A DNA stretch of 64,000 nt from Calothrix sp. PCC 7716 (GCF_019977735.1 NZ_AP025018.1:5522580-5586579); one strand, 5' to 3'. Positions 9,189 to 20,014 are shown, counted from the first letter of the stretch. Numbers and translations: made by a program. Notes: generated from the letters alone by a model not told the origin.

Positions 9189-9417
9189 TTACACCTCTAA
9201 CCGTATAATATATGCTTCTGGCACTAATTGCTCGATATAATCAGAGTGGGCAGTAATTATAAACTGATTATTGTTACCTAGTTTGGGTAGCGCGCGTAAA
9301 AATGCTTGTTGCATTGGTGGATGTAGATGCAATTCAATCTCATCAATCAGAATTACTGAGTTATGAATATTCCAGCTCGCAAAGTCCATTAACATTGGAA
9401 ATATAGCACGCTCGCCC
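9189..9417 (-). pseudogene. C-terminal fragment of an ABC/SMC-type AAA ATPase
   Basis: The frame shows, in order, an ABC-signature-like GGERAIFP, a Walker B (VILIDEIELHLHP) and a switch His (FIITAHSDY), then ends VPEAYIIRLEV. This is the C-terminal third of an AAA15/AAA21-type ATPase, the kind often paired with nuclease effectors. The N-terminal part with Walker A is missing; the match stops near 9417, where an unrelated plus-strand fragment begins. It is a dead remnant. Confidence 0.7.
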
Positions 9418-9580
9418 CCGTTTACCTCTAACTGTAGATGGTTCTCAAAACAGAGGAAGATACTTTGAAGCTGCTAATGGTAAGTTTACATATGGTGTAA
9501 CTGTTGCTTCCAGAACAAACAAAAACTTAACTGTAAGAAGAAATAATCGTGTAATTCTGCGCGAAGCAATCTTTAGTTAA
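9418..9580 (+). pseudogene. C-terminal fragment of an unknown protein
   Basis: On the plus strand the frame reads LPLTVDGSQNRGRYFEAANG and ends VILREAIFS with a stop at 9578-9580. It has no start codon and abuts the minus-strand ATPase fragment. The sequence reads like the end of a real secreted or beta-rich protein, but no family is recognised. The junction at about 9417 is probably a deletion or recombination point. Confidence 0.4.
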
Positions 9581-9589
9581 GCAGCAATA

Positions 9590-9695
9590 TTTATCCGTTA
9601 CATCCGTTTTAATCCGTTGCCAATTTTCTCTGTTACCTCTGTGTCTCTGTGGTAAAAAACAATGCACAGGCTTTCTGACCTGTGCTACAAGATAT
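9590..9695. repeat. Composite dispersed intergenic repeats
   Basis: This holds a TTATCCGTTACATCCGTTT module (relatives at 35250, 53850 and 54055) and a CTCTGTGTCTCTGTGGTAAA plus GCACAGGCTTTC...TGTGCTACAA module (relatives at about 32418 and 61047). Confidence 0.7.
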
Positions 9696-9700
9696 TATAA

Positions 9701-10786
9701 TTAATTGTATGAAGCAGCACTTATAACCTGACTGCGAAGGCGCCCATTTTGAGCAAATTTTTCTGCTAATATTTTTCGATAAACTTCTTCATAACCATCT
9801 GCCATTCTTTGGGCACTGAATTGTTGTGTAACATATTGTCTCACGGCATAACGGTCAAGTTGAGCAGCTTTGTCAATAGCATTTACGCACTCAGATACAT
9901 CATTACAAAGGAAACCACTTACACCAGGATTAATAACTTCCGGCGCCGAACCAAGATTCATTGCAATAACTGGTGTACCTGCTGCCATCGATTCTACCAT
10001 TACCAGTCCAAAAGGTTCACGCCAGGTAATTGGGAATAAAGTAGCGACAGCACCACCCATCAATTCATTTTTATCAGCATGAGTTGCTTCGCCTAAGTAT
10101 TCTATTTGTTTTCCATCAATATGAGGCTTTATCTCGCTTTCAAAGAATAGTTTGTCTACAGCATCAACTTTACCAGCCATTTTTAGGCGCCAGCCAGATT
10201 TTTTGGCAATTTCTATAGCTAGGTGTGGTCCTTTCTCTGGTGACATTCTACCCAGAAAAGCTAAATATGGCGGTTCAGTAGGTTTAGCATGATATTTATG
10301 GCTGTTAATATTTATACCGTTATATACTGTTGCAACACAGTTCAAATCTAATCTTGGTTCACGTTGAGCATTAGAAATACTTACATAAGGTTGATGCTTG
10401 GCATGTACAAACATCTTCTCATTATCTGGTGTAAATATACCGTGCAAAGTATGAACAGTAGGTGTTTTGACTATTTTGGCATAAGGTAGTGCCGCACATC
10501 CCATATGAGAGTGAATAATATCAAATTCTTCTGCTCGTTCGTACACTTGACTCAGTTGTAGCATTTCATAGATGCCATATTCTTTCACAGCAGGGTCAAG
10601 TCGAATTGCACGTGGGTGAACTGCCTCTAATTTTGCTAAAGTTATCGAATCTCCAGATGCAAATAAAGTTACTTCATGTCCACGTCGCACTAATTCATCG
10701 GTTAATAGTCCTACTACTAATTCTGTTCCACCATAAGCTGGTGGGGGTACTCTTTCCCAAAGTGGTGCGATTTGAGCAATCTTCAT
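9701..10786 (-). CDS. Family 4 glycosyltransferase
   Basis: A 361-aa GT-B-fold transferase. The N-terminal glycosyltransferase-4 domain starts with the acceptor-side loop AYGGTELVVGLL. The C-terminal nucleotide-sugar domain has FLGRMSPEKGPHLAIEIAK and the EPFGLVMVESMAAGTPVIA motif, whose two acidic residues match the family EX7E pattern. The cytoplasmic enzyme moves a sugar from an activated donor to an acceptor that cannot be told from sequence. It lies downstream of groEL on the same strand, separated by a tandem-repeat hairpin, and so is probably transcribed separately. Confidence 0.92.
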   Translation of the reverse strand: MKIAQIAPLWERVPPPAYGGTELVVGLLTDELVRRGHEVTLFASGDSITLAKLEAVHPRAIRLDPAVKEYGIYEMLQLSQVYERAEEFDIIHSHMGCAALPYAKIVKTPTVHTLHGIFTPDNEKMFVHAKHQPYVSISNAQREPRLDLNCVATVYNGININSHKYHAKPTEPPYLAFLGRMSPEKGPHLAIEIAKKSGWRLKMAGKVDAVDKLFFESEIKPHIDGKQIEYLGEATHADKNELMGGAVATLFPITWREPFGLVMVESMAAGTPVIAMNLGSAPEVINPGVSGFLCNDVSECVNAIDKAAQLDRYAVRQYVTQQFSAQRMADGYEEVYRKILAEKFAQNGRLRSQVISAASYN

Positions 10787-10810
10787 TATTTACCTCCCTC
10801 AAAATTTCTT

Positions 10811-10886
10811 AGTTATGAGTGCTGAGTGCTGAGTGCTGAGTAGGGGGAGCAAAGTTAATACTCAGCACTCAGCACTTTCTACTCAG
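10811..10886. repeat. Heptamer repeat cluster forming a large hairpin
   Basis: GTGCTGA units on the left (10814-10838) face CTCAGCA units on the right (10859-10887), giving a long stem downstream of groEL and upstream of the glycosyltransferase. A related stretch is at 54461-54492. It may act as a groEL terminator. Confidence 0.7.
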
Positions 10887-10893
10887 CACTTAT

Positions 10894-12525
<1,632 letters not shown>

Positions 12526-12562
12526 CTAATTAACGATTTTAGTTTTCTAGATTTCGATTTGT

Positions 12563-12590
12563 GTAGAGACGCGATTAATCGCGTCTCTAC
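12563..12590. repeat. 28-bp perfect palindrome of the GTAGAGACG family
   Basis: GTAGAGACGCGATT and its exact inverse AATCGCGTCTCTAC lie in the groES-groEL gap. The family recurs at 35782-35809. The groES stop codon TAG (12587-12589) is inside the palindrome. Confidence 0.9.
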
Positions 12591-12898
12591 ATAACAACTG
12601 CCAGGATGTCTTGTTCGCGCAGCAAGACGTAATCTTCACTTCCGAGTTTAATATCGGTACCACCATATTTGGAATAAAGTACTTTATCTCCGACTTTTAC
12701 TTCCAACTGTTGGTAAGAACCGTCATCATTACGTCTACCGGAACCTACTTCAACAACCTCACCAACTTGTTGCTTCTCTTTGGCTGTGTCAGGAAGGAAA
12801 ATTCCACCTGCGGTTTTTTCTTCAGCTTCGCTGATTTTGACCAGTATACGGTCTCCCAATGGTTTTAAGCTAGAAATTGCCAAACTAAGGGTTGCCAT
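12587..12898 (-). CDS. groS: Co-chaperonin GroES
   Basis: A 103-aa HSP10. It has [11 protein letters not shown] at the N-terminus, the mobile-loop region [14 protein letters not shown], and [17 protein letters not shown]. It caps GroEL rings. It is the first gene of the operon; AAGGAGGATTG just before the ATG is a strong ribosome-binding site. A CIRCE element lies about 120 bp upstream. The C-terminal stop is contributed by a dispersed palindrome. Confidence 0.98.
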   Translation of the reverse strand: MATLSLAISSLKPLGDRILVKISEAEEKTAGGIFLPDTAKEKQQVGEVVEVGSGRRNDDGSYQQLEVKVGDKVLYSKYGGTDIKLGSEDYVLLREQDILAVVM

Positions 12899-13016
12899 AA
12901 CAATCCTCCTTTCGGTTTATCGTCCTTTCTTTTGTAAGTTATAGGTTGTGTTGTTGTAATCGAAGCGCAAATACTATAAGAGAAAGAGGTGTTCGTGGTG
13001 ATTTCACCCTTCACTT

Positions 13017-13043
13017 TTAGCACTTGCTTTATCTAAGTGCTAA
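13017..13043. promoter_or_regulatory. CIRCE operator (HrcA site) of groES-groEL
   Basis: TTAGCACTT, nine bases, AAGTGCTAA: the CIRCE layout of two 9-bp inverted arms with a 9-bp spacer, one base per arm off the consensus TTAGCACTC. It lies about 120 bp upstream of groES. HrcA is known to bind CIRCE and repress chaperonin genes until heat stress. Confidence 0.92.
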
Positions 13044-13162
13044 TTTAGCAAACCTCTTTCTGAAGTGGCAATTATTTGATTTGTACGGCTTACCGAACTT
13101 GGTTTGGTCGTGTGAGGTACGGTTATATGATATATATATGAGGCGCCGAAAAAATATCATTC

Positions 13163-13792
13163 TCAAACGCTAACTCCAGAAATGGTGTCAGGAATTGATG
13201 TGATTGCGGCAAGAATACCCAAAAGCTCATTTAAAGGAGTTAAATAACGTTCATTAAGGTCAACTTTTACAAGCTGATTTTTATCGATTGAAAGAAATCT
13301 CCAAACTTGTCCAGTTGTGACAGTACCATAAACAGTTGAAATATTTTCTTCGAGATTTTTTTGATTGACTATTTGTGCTGCATACATGGAAGCGATACAC
13401 TGTGCAAGTCCATCATTAATATTCTCATTTTTTGCTTCTACAATAACCAGTACGGGAGTTTTAATTAGAAGTTTATCTGGATTATGAGTGAGAATAAAAT
13501 CACAAAATCCTGTTAAACCTTTGCTTGCGTCCACATTAAAATTACGACCAGAAAATAAACTTACTTGAGAATTAGCATATGCAATTTCACTAAGAAGCGG
13601 AGCAATTATATATTCTGAGCGTGCTTTTTCTGTATTGATAGCAGTGGCTAAAGGTGTAAATCTTTTTAATGCTTCAATAATAAAAGAGCTAGGTTCAATT
13701 GGTTGAAAAACTATTAAATTTTGCACTGATTCAATCGTTGTAATGCCCAAACTTCTTAAACTCTCTAAATCTTTAAAATCACTATATGACAT
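13163..13792 (-). CDS. PD-(D/E)XK nuclease-like conserved protein
   Basis: A 209-aa protein. After an N-terminal helical region, residues about 90-125 hold GFCDFIL and PVLVIVEAKN, which fit the D...ExK core of the restriction-endonuclease-like fold. ALAQCIASMYAAQ follows, a helix often seen in such predicted Uma2/HsdR-like proteins. Similar stand-alone proteins are common in filamentous cyanobacteria and have no established role. No partner genes are adjacent. The fold call is from motif recognition; DNA cleavage is not shown. Confidence 0.65.
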   Translation of the reverse strand: MSYSDFKDLESLRSLGITTIESVQNLIVFQPIEPSSFIIEALKRFTPLATAINTEKARSEYIIAPLLSEIAYANSQVSLFSGRNFNVDASKGLTGFCDFILTHNPDKLLIKTPVLVIVEAKNENINDGLAQCIASMYAAQIVNQKNLEENISTVYGTVTTGQVWRFLSIDKNQLVKVDLNERYLTPLNELLGILAAITSIPDTISGVSV

Positions 13793-14013
13793 TGCTGATA
13801 ACCCATTTTATGTTGAATTTATTTTGATTGTAACAAGAGTGAAAGATACTGTAACACTTAAGCTGATTTTATTCGGAATCGAAAAGCAGACTCAAATATT
13901 GAAGCGAATTAATAATATGCGCTACACTGAATAGCATTGTCGTTACTCTAGCTCTTCGACATGCTAGCGTCCACTGCTTGGTTGCCTTCCCTTGAACGGA
14001 TACTTCGAGGTTT

Positions 14014-15000
14014 ATGAATATAGATATTGCTGTTCCACTCTATTTTCCTCTAGATAATGGACGCTATGAAGTCAAACCTGGAATGGCGCCATTAAGTAAA
14101 TGTTTTGGCAATGGTATAGTAGATAACTATGTATTCCAGATTGATAATACCTTTGTTGACTACCGAAATACAAAACTGGCATCACGTCAAGAGAGTTTAA
14201 ACAAATATTTTCAAACTAGTAATTATAGTAATGTAGTTGATGCTGCTGTGATAAAGTTTATTATCAGGCGCCTAACTTACGAACATCCAAATTATTTCCA
14301 TCTTGAAAGCTTTACTTCGGGAATAGCTTTAAATTGTCAACTTACTCAAGAAAAGCTATACTTCGATAAAGATTATCATTTACAAAAAGTAGATATCCAG
14401 AAAGATGCTATATTGCCATCTTACATCTGTAGTTTAGATGCATTAGCTGCACAAGTGCAAGAAGATATTACAGTGATTTGCCGTGCTAATAATACAAACT
14501 GGGTAGGCGCCATTCATTTATGTTTTCCCAACCATTGGTCAGCTGAAGATAAAATAGGTAAGGACTTTGCAACAGTTCACGCACCCGTTGCCGGAATTGA
14601 AAAAATTAACCAGCGGGCCCAAGCAATTACCAATACAATGATTATGCACCAACCAATGGTACGCTTTGCTTGGGGTTTGAGTACAGACACTCGTCTCAAC
14701 CATCACCCTCAACCACCATTAAATACACCTGTTGAGGTTTGGGAAGGTAGAAAATTTGATATTGAGAATCCTCAGTTATATTTGCGAATCGAACGTCAGG
14801 TGATTTGGGGTTTACCTGAGTGTGATGCAGCAATTTTTACAATTAGAACATATTTTAGAGATGTGGGAGAAATTAAGCAAGATAGTTGTTTGAGACAAAA
14901 ATTAGTTTCTGCGATTAAATCTATGAGTATAGATTCTTTAATTTACAAAGGGTTAGTAGAAAACCGTAATGATATCATAGTTTGGTTAGAACAACCTTAA
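14014..15000 (+). CDS. DUF3445 protein (heme-dependent oxidative N-demethylase-like)
   Basis: A 328-aa protein matching the DUF3445/HODM alpha family. It has the N-terminal FPLDNGRYEVKPGMAPL motif, then CLLQED-like stretches (ALAAQVQEDITVI), and HLCFPNHWSAEDKIGKDFATVHAPV followed by RFAWGL. Family members studied in other bacteria use heme to demethylate small amines; the substrate here is unknown. Length is normal for the family. It is monocistronic and divergent from the nuclease-like gene. Confidence 0.85.
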   Translation: MNIDIAVPLYFPLDNGRYEVKPGMAPLSKCFGNGIVDNYVFQIDNTFVDYRNTKLASRQESLNKYFQTSNYSNVVDAAVIKFIIRRLTYEHPNYFHLESFTSGIALNCQLTQEKLYFDKDYHLQKVDIQKDAILPSYICSLDALAAQVQEDITVICRANNTNWVGAIHLCFPNHWSAEDKIGKDFATVHAPVAGIEKINQRAQAITNTMIMHQPMVRFAWGLSTDTRLNHHPQPPLNTPVEVWEGRKFDIENPQLYLRIERQVIWGLPECDAAIFTIRTYFRDVGEIKQDSCLRQKLVSAIKSMSIDSLIYKGLVENRNDIIVWLEQP

Positions 15001-15204
15001 GGCTCACTTAATAAAATTATTTACAGTGTTTACTACTATTCGGCATAGTATTTATTACACATGTAGTATTTAAGAACCACTCAAGGTTACGAACGCCAAT
15101 TACAGTTGCGCTTACAGATACTATAACTACCCACCAAATAGTCCAGGGCTTTTGATTACGCATAAAAGTACAGTACGTAAGAAAATATTATTATAAGCGT
15201 AATT

Positions 15205-16047
15205 CTAAATACCTTTGTTTTCAAATATATATGGATGTTGTAAAAGCCAGCTATCAATATCACTTAATACGGATGCTGGTATTTCCCACGGAAAAAGGTG
15301 TGCTGTGTCGAAATAACGTTTAAACTCAGCATTTTTGAGATGATTTGCAGTTTCAAGGCTAGACTCAACAGTAATATGACGGTCTTCGGTTCCAGCAAGT
15401 ACTAAACAAGGACATTCGATTTGATGCAAATCTGGTAATTTATTATATCCTCTACCAATTGCATTAAAGAGGGCGCGTGTTGCAGCACGAGATGTTTGTA
15501 GGTAAGCTGGGACAGCATTTGATGCAATATATCTATAAGTGCTAGGTGTATGCTGTCCAACTAAGTAGCGAAACAAAGATTTTTTGGCAAATGTCTCAAT
15601 ATTCCAACGCCAACCTGGTTTTACCATATTCAACAATCCAGCAATACCAGTATATATATTATCTTGTAAGCTAATTGGTGGATGACTACCTCGCGGACGA
15701 GCAGACGTAGCTATTAGCACCAATCCACTAACACGCTCAGGAAACCTTAGCGCTAACTCCATAGCTAAAATTCCACCCAACGACCATCCCAAAACCAAGC
15801 ACTTTTTAATTTGATGCTGTTCTAATAAATTTTCCAAGTCAGTTAAATGGTCGTACATATCAAAGTCTCCATTAAAGCGACTTTTACCATAACCGCGTAA
15901 ATCAGGCGCCAAAGTTTGGAAACGGTAGCTCAAATGGTTAGTAAACACCGACATACTGGCGCCAGAACCAGGATGACCATGCAAGCAAAGTACAGGAAAA
16001 CCCTGACCACGCACATAAGTTTTTAAACGAACAGATTGATAACGCAT
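15205..16047 (-). CDS. Alpha/beta hydrolase
   Basis: A 280-aa hydrolase. It has the oxyanion HGHPGSG loop, the nucleophile elbow GWSLGG (Ser near residue 103), an acid in GTEDRH and a catalytic His in DTAHLFPWE. The lid region (about 130-190) is helical. The family includes esterases, lactonases and BioH/BchO-like enzymes and the substrate cannot be read from the sequence. It is cytoplasmic with no signal peptide. It sits downstream of the TnpB-like pair on the same strand, but a GC-rich hairpin separates them. Confidence 0.88.
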   Translation of the reverse strand: MRYQSVRLKTYVRGQGFPVLCLHGHPGSGASMSVFTNHLSYRFQTLAPDLRGYGKSRFNGDFDMYDHLTDLENLLEQHQIKKCLVLGWSLGGILAMELALRFPERVSGLVLIATSARPRGSHPPISLQDNIYTGIAGLLNMVKPGWRWNIETFAKKSLFRYLVGQHTPSTYRYIASNAVPAYLQTSRAATRALFNAIGRGYNKLPDLHQIECPCLVLAGTEDRHITVESSLETANHLKNAEFKRYFDTAHLFPWEIPASVLSDIDSWLLQHPYIFENKGI

Positions 16048-16050
16048 AAC

Positions 16051-16134
16051 GTAGGGGCGGGTTAACCCAAAATCTTCACTCTTTACCAGGATACAACTAA
16101 ACCCGCCCCGAAACCCGCCCCGAAACCCACCCCA
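16051..16134. repeat. GC-rich hairpin with three 12-bp tandem repeats
   Basis: GGGGCGGGTT near 16054 can pair with the AAACCCGCCCC units at 16099-16122. The unit AAACCCGCCCCG is repeated at 16099 and 16111, with a variant at 16123. It lies between the 189-aa ORF and the hydrolase and may terminate the former. Confidence 0.6.
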
Positions 16135-16164
16135 AACAAAAGGCGCCGATGGGAGAATTAATCA

Positions 16165-16734
16165 TCAACAACGCGCAAGTTCCAAATCCTGGCGCCAAAT
16201 CAAAGATTCAATATCTAATTGATATTCTTCTGCCAATATTTTCAACTGGGCTAAAACCGTAGCTCTTTCTTCACGATGCAGGCGCCGAGCTATAGGATTA
16301 CTATAATTCTCAAGACTCACATCCAAATCGCGTAATTTATTCAAACACTCAACAACCTGGGATGGCAAAACTCGTCCAAAATCATCAATTTCCAACTCAA
16401 CACCAACAAGGTTATTAATACTCTGACTTCTATCAATTACCACATCCAACTCAGATAACTCTGACACCTCAACAATCTTACGACCTAGTACAACTTGGGC
16501 AATATCCTGAATCTTATGTGTTGAAGCTAATACAAATTGCATCCACTTATCTGGACTGCAACCAGACTGCTTCCATTCCGTGTCAATCTGGTTAGCAAGC
16601 TCAGGACTTTTGACTTCCAGACGAAATATACCTGTACCACCTGGCTGATTACCAACCATCTTAACTACAGCTTGAGCCTTTTTTGGTTGTGGAGAATGTG
16701 CCTTACGTAAAGTTTCTACATCTTGCGTTGTCAC
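16165..16734 (-). CDS. Hypothetical protein downstream of the TnpB-like gene
   Basis: A 189-aa soluble protein (MTTQDVETLRKAHSPQPKK) of mixed alpha/beta composition with a predicted helical C-terminal third and no recognised motif. It starts 59 bp after the stop of the TnpB-like gene on the same strand, so the two could be co-transcribed, though a hairpin lies between. It could be a host gene or a cargo or accessory of the TnpB-like element. Confidence 0.6.
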   Translation of the reverse strand: MTTQDVETLRKAHSPQPKKAQAVVKMVGNQPGGTGIFRLEVKSPELANQIDTEWKQSGCSPDKWMQFVLASTHKIQDIAQVVLGRKIVEVSELSELDVVIDRSQSINNLVGVELEIDDFGRVLPSQVVECLNKLRDLDVSLENYSNPIARRLHREERATVLAQLKILAEEYQLDIESLIWRQDLELARC

Positions 16735-16757
16735 ACCTACTAAAAAACCTGATAAAA

Positions 16758-16794
16758 ACTGGTAATAACCTATAAAATCATTACCATTACCAGT
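16758..16794 (-). terminator. Hairpin just after the TnpB-like gene
   Basis: ACTGGTAAT (16758-16766) and ATTACCAGT (16786-16794) form a 9-bp perfect stem at the 3' end of the TnpB-like gene. On the minus strand it is followed by a T-rich run. It could be a terminator or the end of a guide-type noncoding RNA. Confidence 0.5.
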
Positions 16795-18566
16795 TACGGA
16801 GCCACGGTGAATGCCCCTAAATTCGTAACATAAGCCTCTTCTCGTTCAAGTGGGACTTGAACTTCAGTGGGTTTTCGCCTTCCTTTTCTCCTACCCCCAG
16901 ACTGATTGCTACCTCCCGGCTTTCGCCTTGTTTGGGTCTTTTTCTGGGATTCATTTACTAAGGAATCTAATAAGAACCGAAGTACGGTATCGAGTTGAAA
17001 CAGGCGGGGTCTACGGATACAAAACTTTTTCAGCCAAGCCGAAATTCGTCTCCACCCTCCCCCAAATCCTCCATCCTTTGAATCCTCCGGTTTAAAGAAT
17101 GAAGAAAGAGTTTTTAACCAATTCTGGGGGATATACTCTTTGAAACCCATAGCTCTTCTAGCTATTACCATAGCGGCGGAACTGGCACTATTCAAGCCAT
17201 ATTTCGCCATATATTTTATCATGCCTATGACACTAGTCATAAACGGTGATTTGAATAATATTGCTATTCCATATTTTTCTGCTCTAACAACAAGATAAGA
17301 ACGAAATTTATCATATATAAAGCCTGACAACATTCGATTATATTCCTTGCTGCCACTGTGTCGTAATTGATTCTTCTTAGTTGAAAAATCAAGATTTTCA
17401 CATGCAATTGGGCATTGATAAATTTCTGCTAGCTTAACAATTTCACATACTATATCACGAAGTTTAGCTTGTTTCTGTCCAGTTGTTCCTGTTGGAATTG
17501 GAAAACTCAAAGCGTTACGGCATCTATCGGGATTGCCATCGCGCTTAATATAAATGACATCAATAGTTTCGGCATTTAAATCAATACCAATACAACCATT
17601 ACCTATACTAGAAATAGTTGGGACATCTTGAACATAGGTAGTTAAATGTATATACCACTGGTCGTTTTTATGTTCACGTCGAAAGCATTGAACTGTAACT
17701 GGCTTCCCAGATTCTAATGCATAAAGCAAATTGTGTTTACGCGCTCCCGATACCTCAAATTCAAGAGTAACTGTATCTCCATATTTGCCCTCCAAAAATC
17801 TTGGAACAGTAAAAACAACATTAAATATATCGTTGTTTATATAAAATATTTTAGCTACAGGATTATTGCCAGAAACTAAGCCTTTGCCAACACTGTAAAA
17901 GTTTCCACCACGCTTTTTCTCCCAATCTACACGCCATTGAGCATGAGATGAGTAACCGTTCTCTTCTAAATGATATTGAGCATTAAACAACTTGGAACTG
18001 CCAAAGCATATATGTAATCTTTTAGCTAGTTCTAATTCTTGTTTTTCAGATTGTTTGCGTTCAAGTCTACTAATTTTTGACTCCAATCCCATTAACCGCT
18101 TCGCAAATCCTTTAATATTTTTACGTGTCGGATTTGCTAATTGTTGTTCCATTGATTCAATTGTAGAGGCAACTGACTTCCAACCTGCTGTTAGGTCATC
18201 ATTTAAACCTTTTATCCTCAAATCGCGCGCAGTTGTTAACTGGTCAAATGTTCTCTTTGCATCACTTGCTACTGAATCAGCCCATGCCCAATCAATATTA
18301 AATTTGGATTGAAAAGTTTTTTCAATCTCATCCTCTGATTGACCATTTTGTAGTGCATTTAATGCTGTACGCATTATTGACTGATATTTATCACCCCAAT
18401 CTGATAGGAATAAGTGATAAGGCAATTTCGCTTCAACCCCAATTCGTAATTGTGGAGTACGTGTGCCGTCAGAATTTTTTGTTTTTGAATAAGAGCGATG
18501 CGTTAACTCATTTAATAATGATTTTACCATATGATAACTGCTCGACCTACAGTTGTTTATTCTCAA
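16794..18566 (-). CDS. Large TnpB-related RuvC protein, third catalytic acid not visible
   Basis: A 590-aa protein. The N-terminal 200 residues are helical and charged. The RuvC-like core holds motif I with Asp329 (GCIGIDLN) and motif II with Glu390 (IACENLDFS). The region that should hold motif III (TSVIGMIKYMAKYG then SSAAMVIARRAMG, about 445-473) shows no Asp at the usual place. No CXXC zinc finger is evident. A basic tail of about 110 residues ends the protein. Canonical TnpB (about 400 aa) is an RNA-guided nuclease of IS200/IS605 elements. This larger family is common in cyanobacteria as orphan genes and may be nuclease-dead or use a rearranged site. No TnpA is adjacent. Confidence 0.8.
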   Translation of the reverse strand: MRINNCRSSSYHMVKSLLNELTHRSYSKTKNSDGTRTPQLRIGVEAKLPYHLFLSDWGDKYQSIMRTALNALQNGQSEDEIEKTFQSKFNIDWAWADSVASDAKRTFDQLTTARDLRIKGLNDDLTAGWKSVASTIESMEQQLANPTRKNIKGFAKRLMGLESKISRLERKQSEKQELELAKRLHICFGSSKLFNAQYHLEENGYSSHAQWRVDWEKKRGGNFYSVGKGLVSGNNPVAKIFYINNDIFNVVFTVPRFLEGKYGDTVTLEFEVSGARKHNLLYALESGKPVTVQCFRREHKNDQWYIHLTTYVQDVPTISSIGNGCIGIDLNAETIDVIYIKRDGNPDRCRNALSFPIPTGTTGQKQAKLRDIVCEIVKLAEIYQCPIACENLDFSTKKNQLRHSGSKEYNRMLSGFIYDKFRSYLVVRAEKYGIAILFKSPFMTSVIGMIKYMAKYGLNSASSAAMVIARRAMGFKEYIPQNWLKTLSSFFKPEDSKDGGFGGGWRRISAWLKKFCIRRPRLFQLDTVLRFLLDSLVNESQKKTQTRRKPGGSNQSGGRRKGRRKPTEVQVPLEREEAYVTNLGAFTVAP

Positions 18567-18804
18567 TTATATTAACAGATTATTGACAATTTTTCAAATC
18601 ATATTTGAGATTGTTACATTTATTAATTGTCTCAACTCTTTAACTATTGATATAACTATTGATATATTTTTATGTTTCAAAACAAATTTATTATGAAAAT
18701 TATAATTTTCTTGTATAAACGGGTTTAGTTGTTATAATTATCGCAATACTGATTTGAAATATTTAATAAGTATAATGAAGCACACTCAGTCTTATTAATA
18801 GTTT

Positions 18805-19044
18805 TTACCGGGTTTTACTAATATAAACACGAGCAGTAACAAAATCATTTTTATCCAACCAGTCGTTGAAGCGCACGCGACTTAGATGTTGTTTTGTTTG
18901 CTTTAGTACTTCTCCAGCAGCCATCAAGGCACCTGATGCCAACTCTAACAACGAATGAATATCGTCAGCAGCCGTTGCTAGATTAAGTTTTGCAGGTTGG
19001 GGTGAAAAAAATTGGTAAAGTTGGACTGTAAGCGCGATATCCAT
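18805..19044 (-). CDS. Small protein, DUF3102-like fragment
   Basis: A 79-aa protein. Its middle part (ASGALMAAGEVLKQTKQHL then FNDWLDKN) resembles the start of DUF3102 proteins, which are linked to plasmids and phages. Those are normally longer, so this may be a truncated copy. About 240 bp of gene-free DNA separate it from the TnpB-like gene. Confidence 0.5.
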   Translation of the reverse strand: MDIALTVQLYQFFSPQPAKLNLATAADDIHSLLELASGALMAAGEVLKQTKQHLSRVRFNDWLDKNDFVTARVYISKTR

Positions 19045-19079
19045 GATAAGATAGCTCCAGAATTTAATTAATATTTTTA

Positions 19080-19117
19080 AAAAGCGTACCCAATTTCTAA
19101 CGGCTGGGTGCGCTTTT
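19080..19117. terminator. Hairpin terminator, probably bidirectional
   Basis: AAAAGCGTACCCA and TGGGTGCGCTTTT form a 13-bp stem with one mismatch and A/T runs at both ends. It sits between the CAP-domain gene at 19277 and the small gene at 18805, so it most likely ends the CAP transcript. Confidence 0.7.
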
Positions 19118-19276
19118 ACATGTCTCCATTATCTTACCACCAATGCAATAAACATAATTGTAAAATTTTGTAACGAAATCACGTTTTTTCCCTGAAAGAG
19201 CTGTATGCAACATTTAATACATAAACTGATAAAACGTAGATGCTGAAAATGTGCATACTAACTTATGCGTGAGAAA

Positions 19277-20014
19277 TTAACTAATTTTGTTTACATATCC
19301 ACCTGCATAATCAATCACACACATTTGTCTGTAGGTTGAGTGAATACCAAAAGCAACTCCCGCTAATTTGAATTTGGGGTTATATATATTAGTTCTGTGA
19401 CCTCGGTCGGGCACTCCATCATCAATAATTAATTGCATCACAATATCTTGGGCAGTGGGAGAACCGTAACTGATATTCTCTCCAGCTATAACTTGCCAGT
19501 TACCGTAACGTTGCATCCGTTCAAAAGGATTACTGCCATCACTTCCTGTATGACCAGTTATACCTTTGGCGCCTTGGTCTTTAACATGGTCGCGCGCAGC
19601 AAGTGACAAACCTTTAGATACACTCAAAGCAGGAACAGGAGAAACTTTTTTAAGATATTGAATAGCCTCATCAACAGCTTTAACTCCCTCTGTTGTTTGT
19701 AAGTAAAGATTGGATGATAATTTAACTCGTTTACCTTCAAAGCCCTTTTTATAGTTTTCTAACACGGTTACATAAGCACCTGGGTTAGTGCGAGCTTTGT
19801 TCATTTCTACAATGACTTGTTGTTCCAAACGTGATAAGTCACTTTCATTGACCGGAACACCAGGGTCACTAGGTTGTATAGATATAGGAAAATCAGGTTG
19901 TAGCACAATTTGACACGAAGAAAAAAGTAAGCTGATAGGGGTAAATACCCAAGGGAGTATCCGACGCATTGGTGTTATCTGGGAACTCAATACATGTATT
20001 CTAGATAAATTCAC
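19277..20014 (-). CDS. CAP-domain (SCP/PR1-like) secreted lipoprotein
   Basis: A 245-aa frame. The more likely start is the Met at residue 16 ([19 protein letters not shown], position 19969), which gives a lipoprotein-like signal ending at a Cys. The CAP domain (about 70-240) shows [35 protein letters not shown] and GHRTNIYNP, covering the His and Glu cavity residues of the family. Bacterial CAP proteins are extracytoplasmic and mostly of unknown function. It is about 53% or more identical by eye to the CAP gene at 21590, so it is a tandem paralogue. Confidence 0.88.
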   Translation of the reverse strand: MNLSRIHVLSSQITPMRRILPWVFTPISLLFSSCQIVLQPDFPISIQPSDPGVPVNESDLSRLEQQVIVEMNKARTNPGAYVTVLENYKKGFEGKRVKLSSNLYLQTTEGVKAVDEAIQYLKKVSPVPALSVSKGLSLAARDHVKDQGAKGITGHTGSDGSNPFERMQRYGNWQVIAGENISYGSPTAQDIVMQLIIDDGVPDRGHRTNIYNPKFKLAGVAFGIHSTYRQMCVIDYAGGYVNKIS

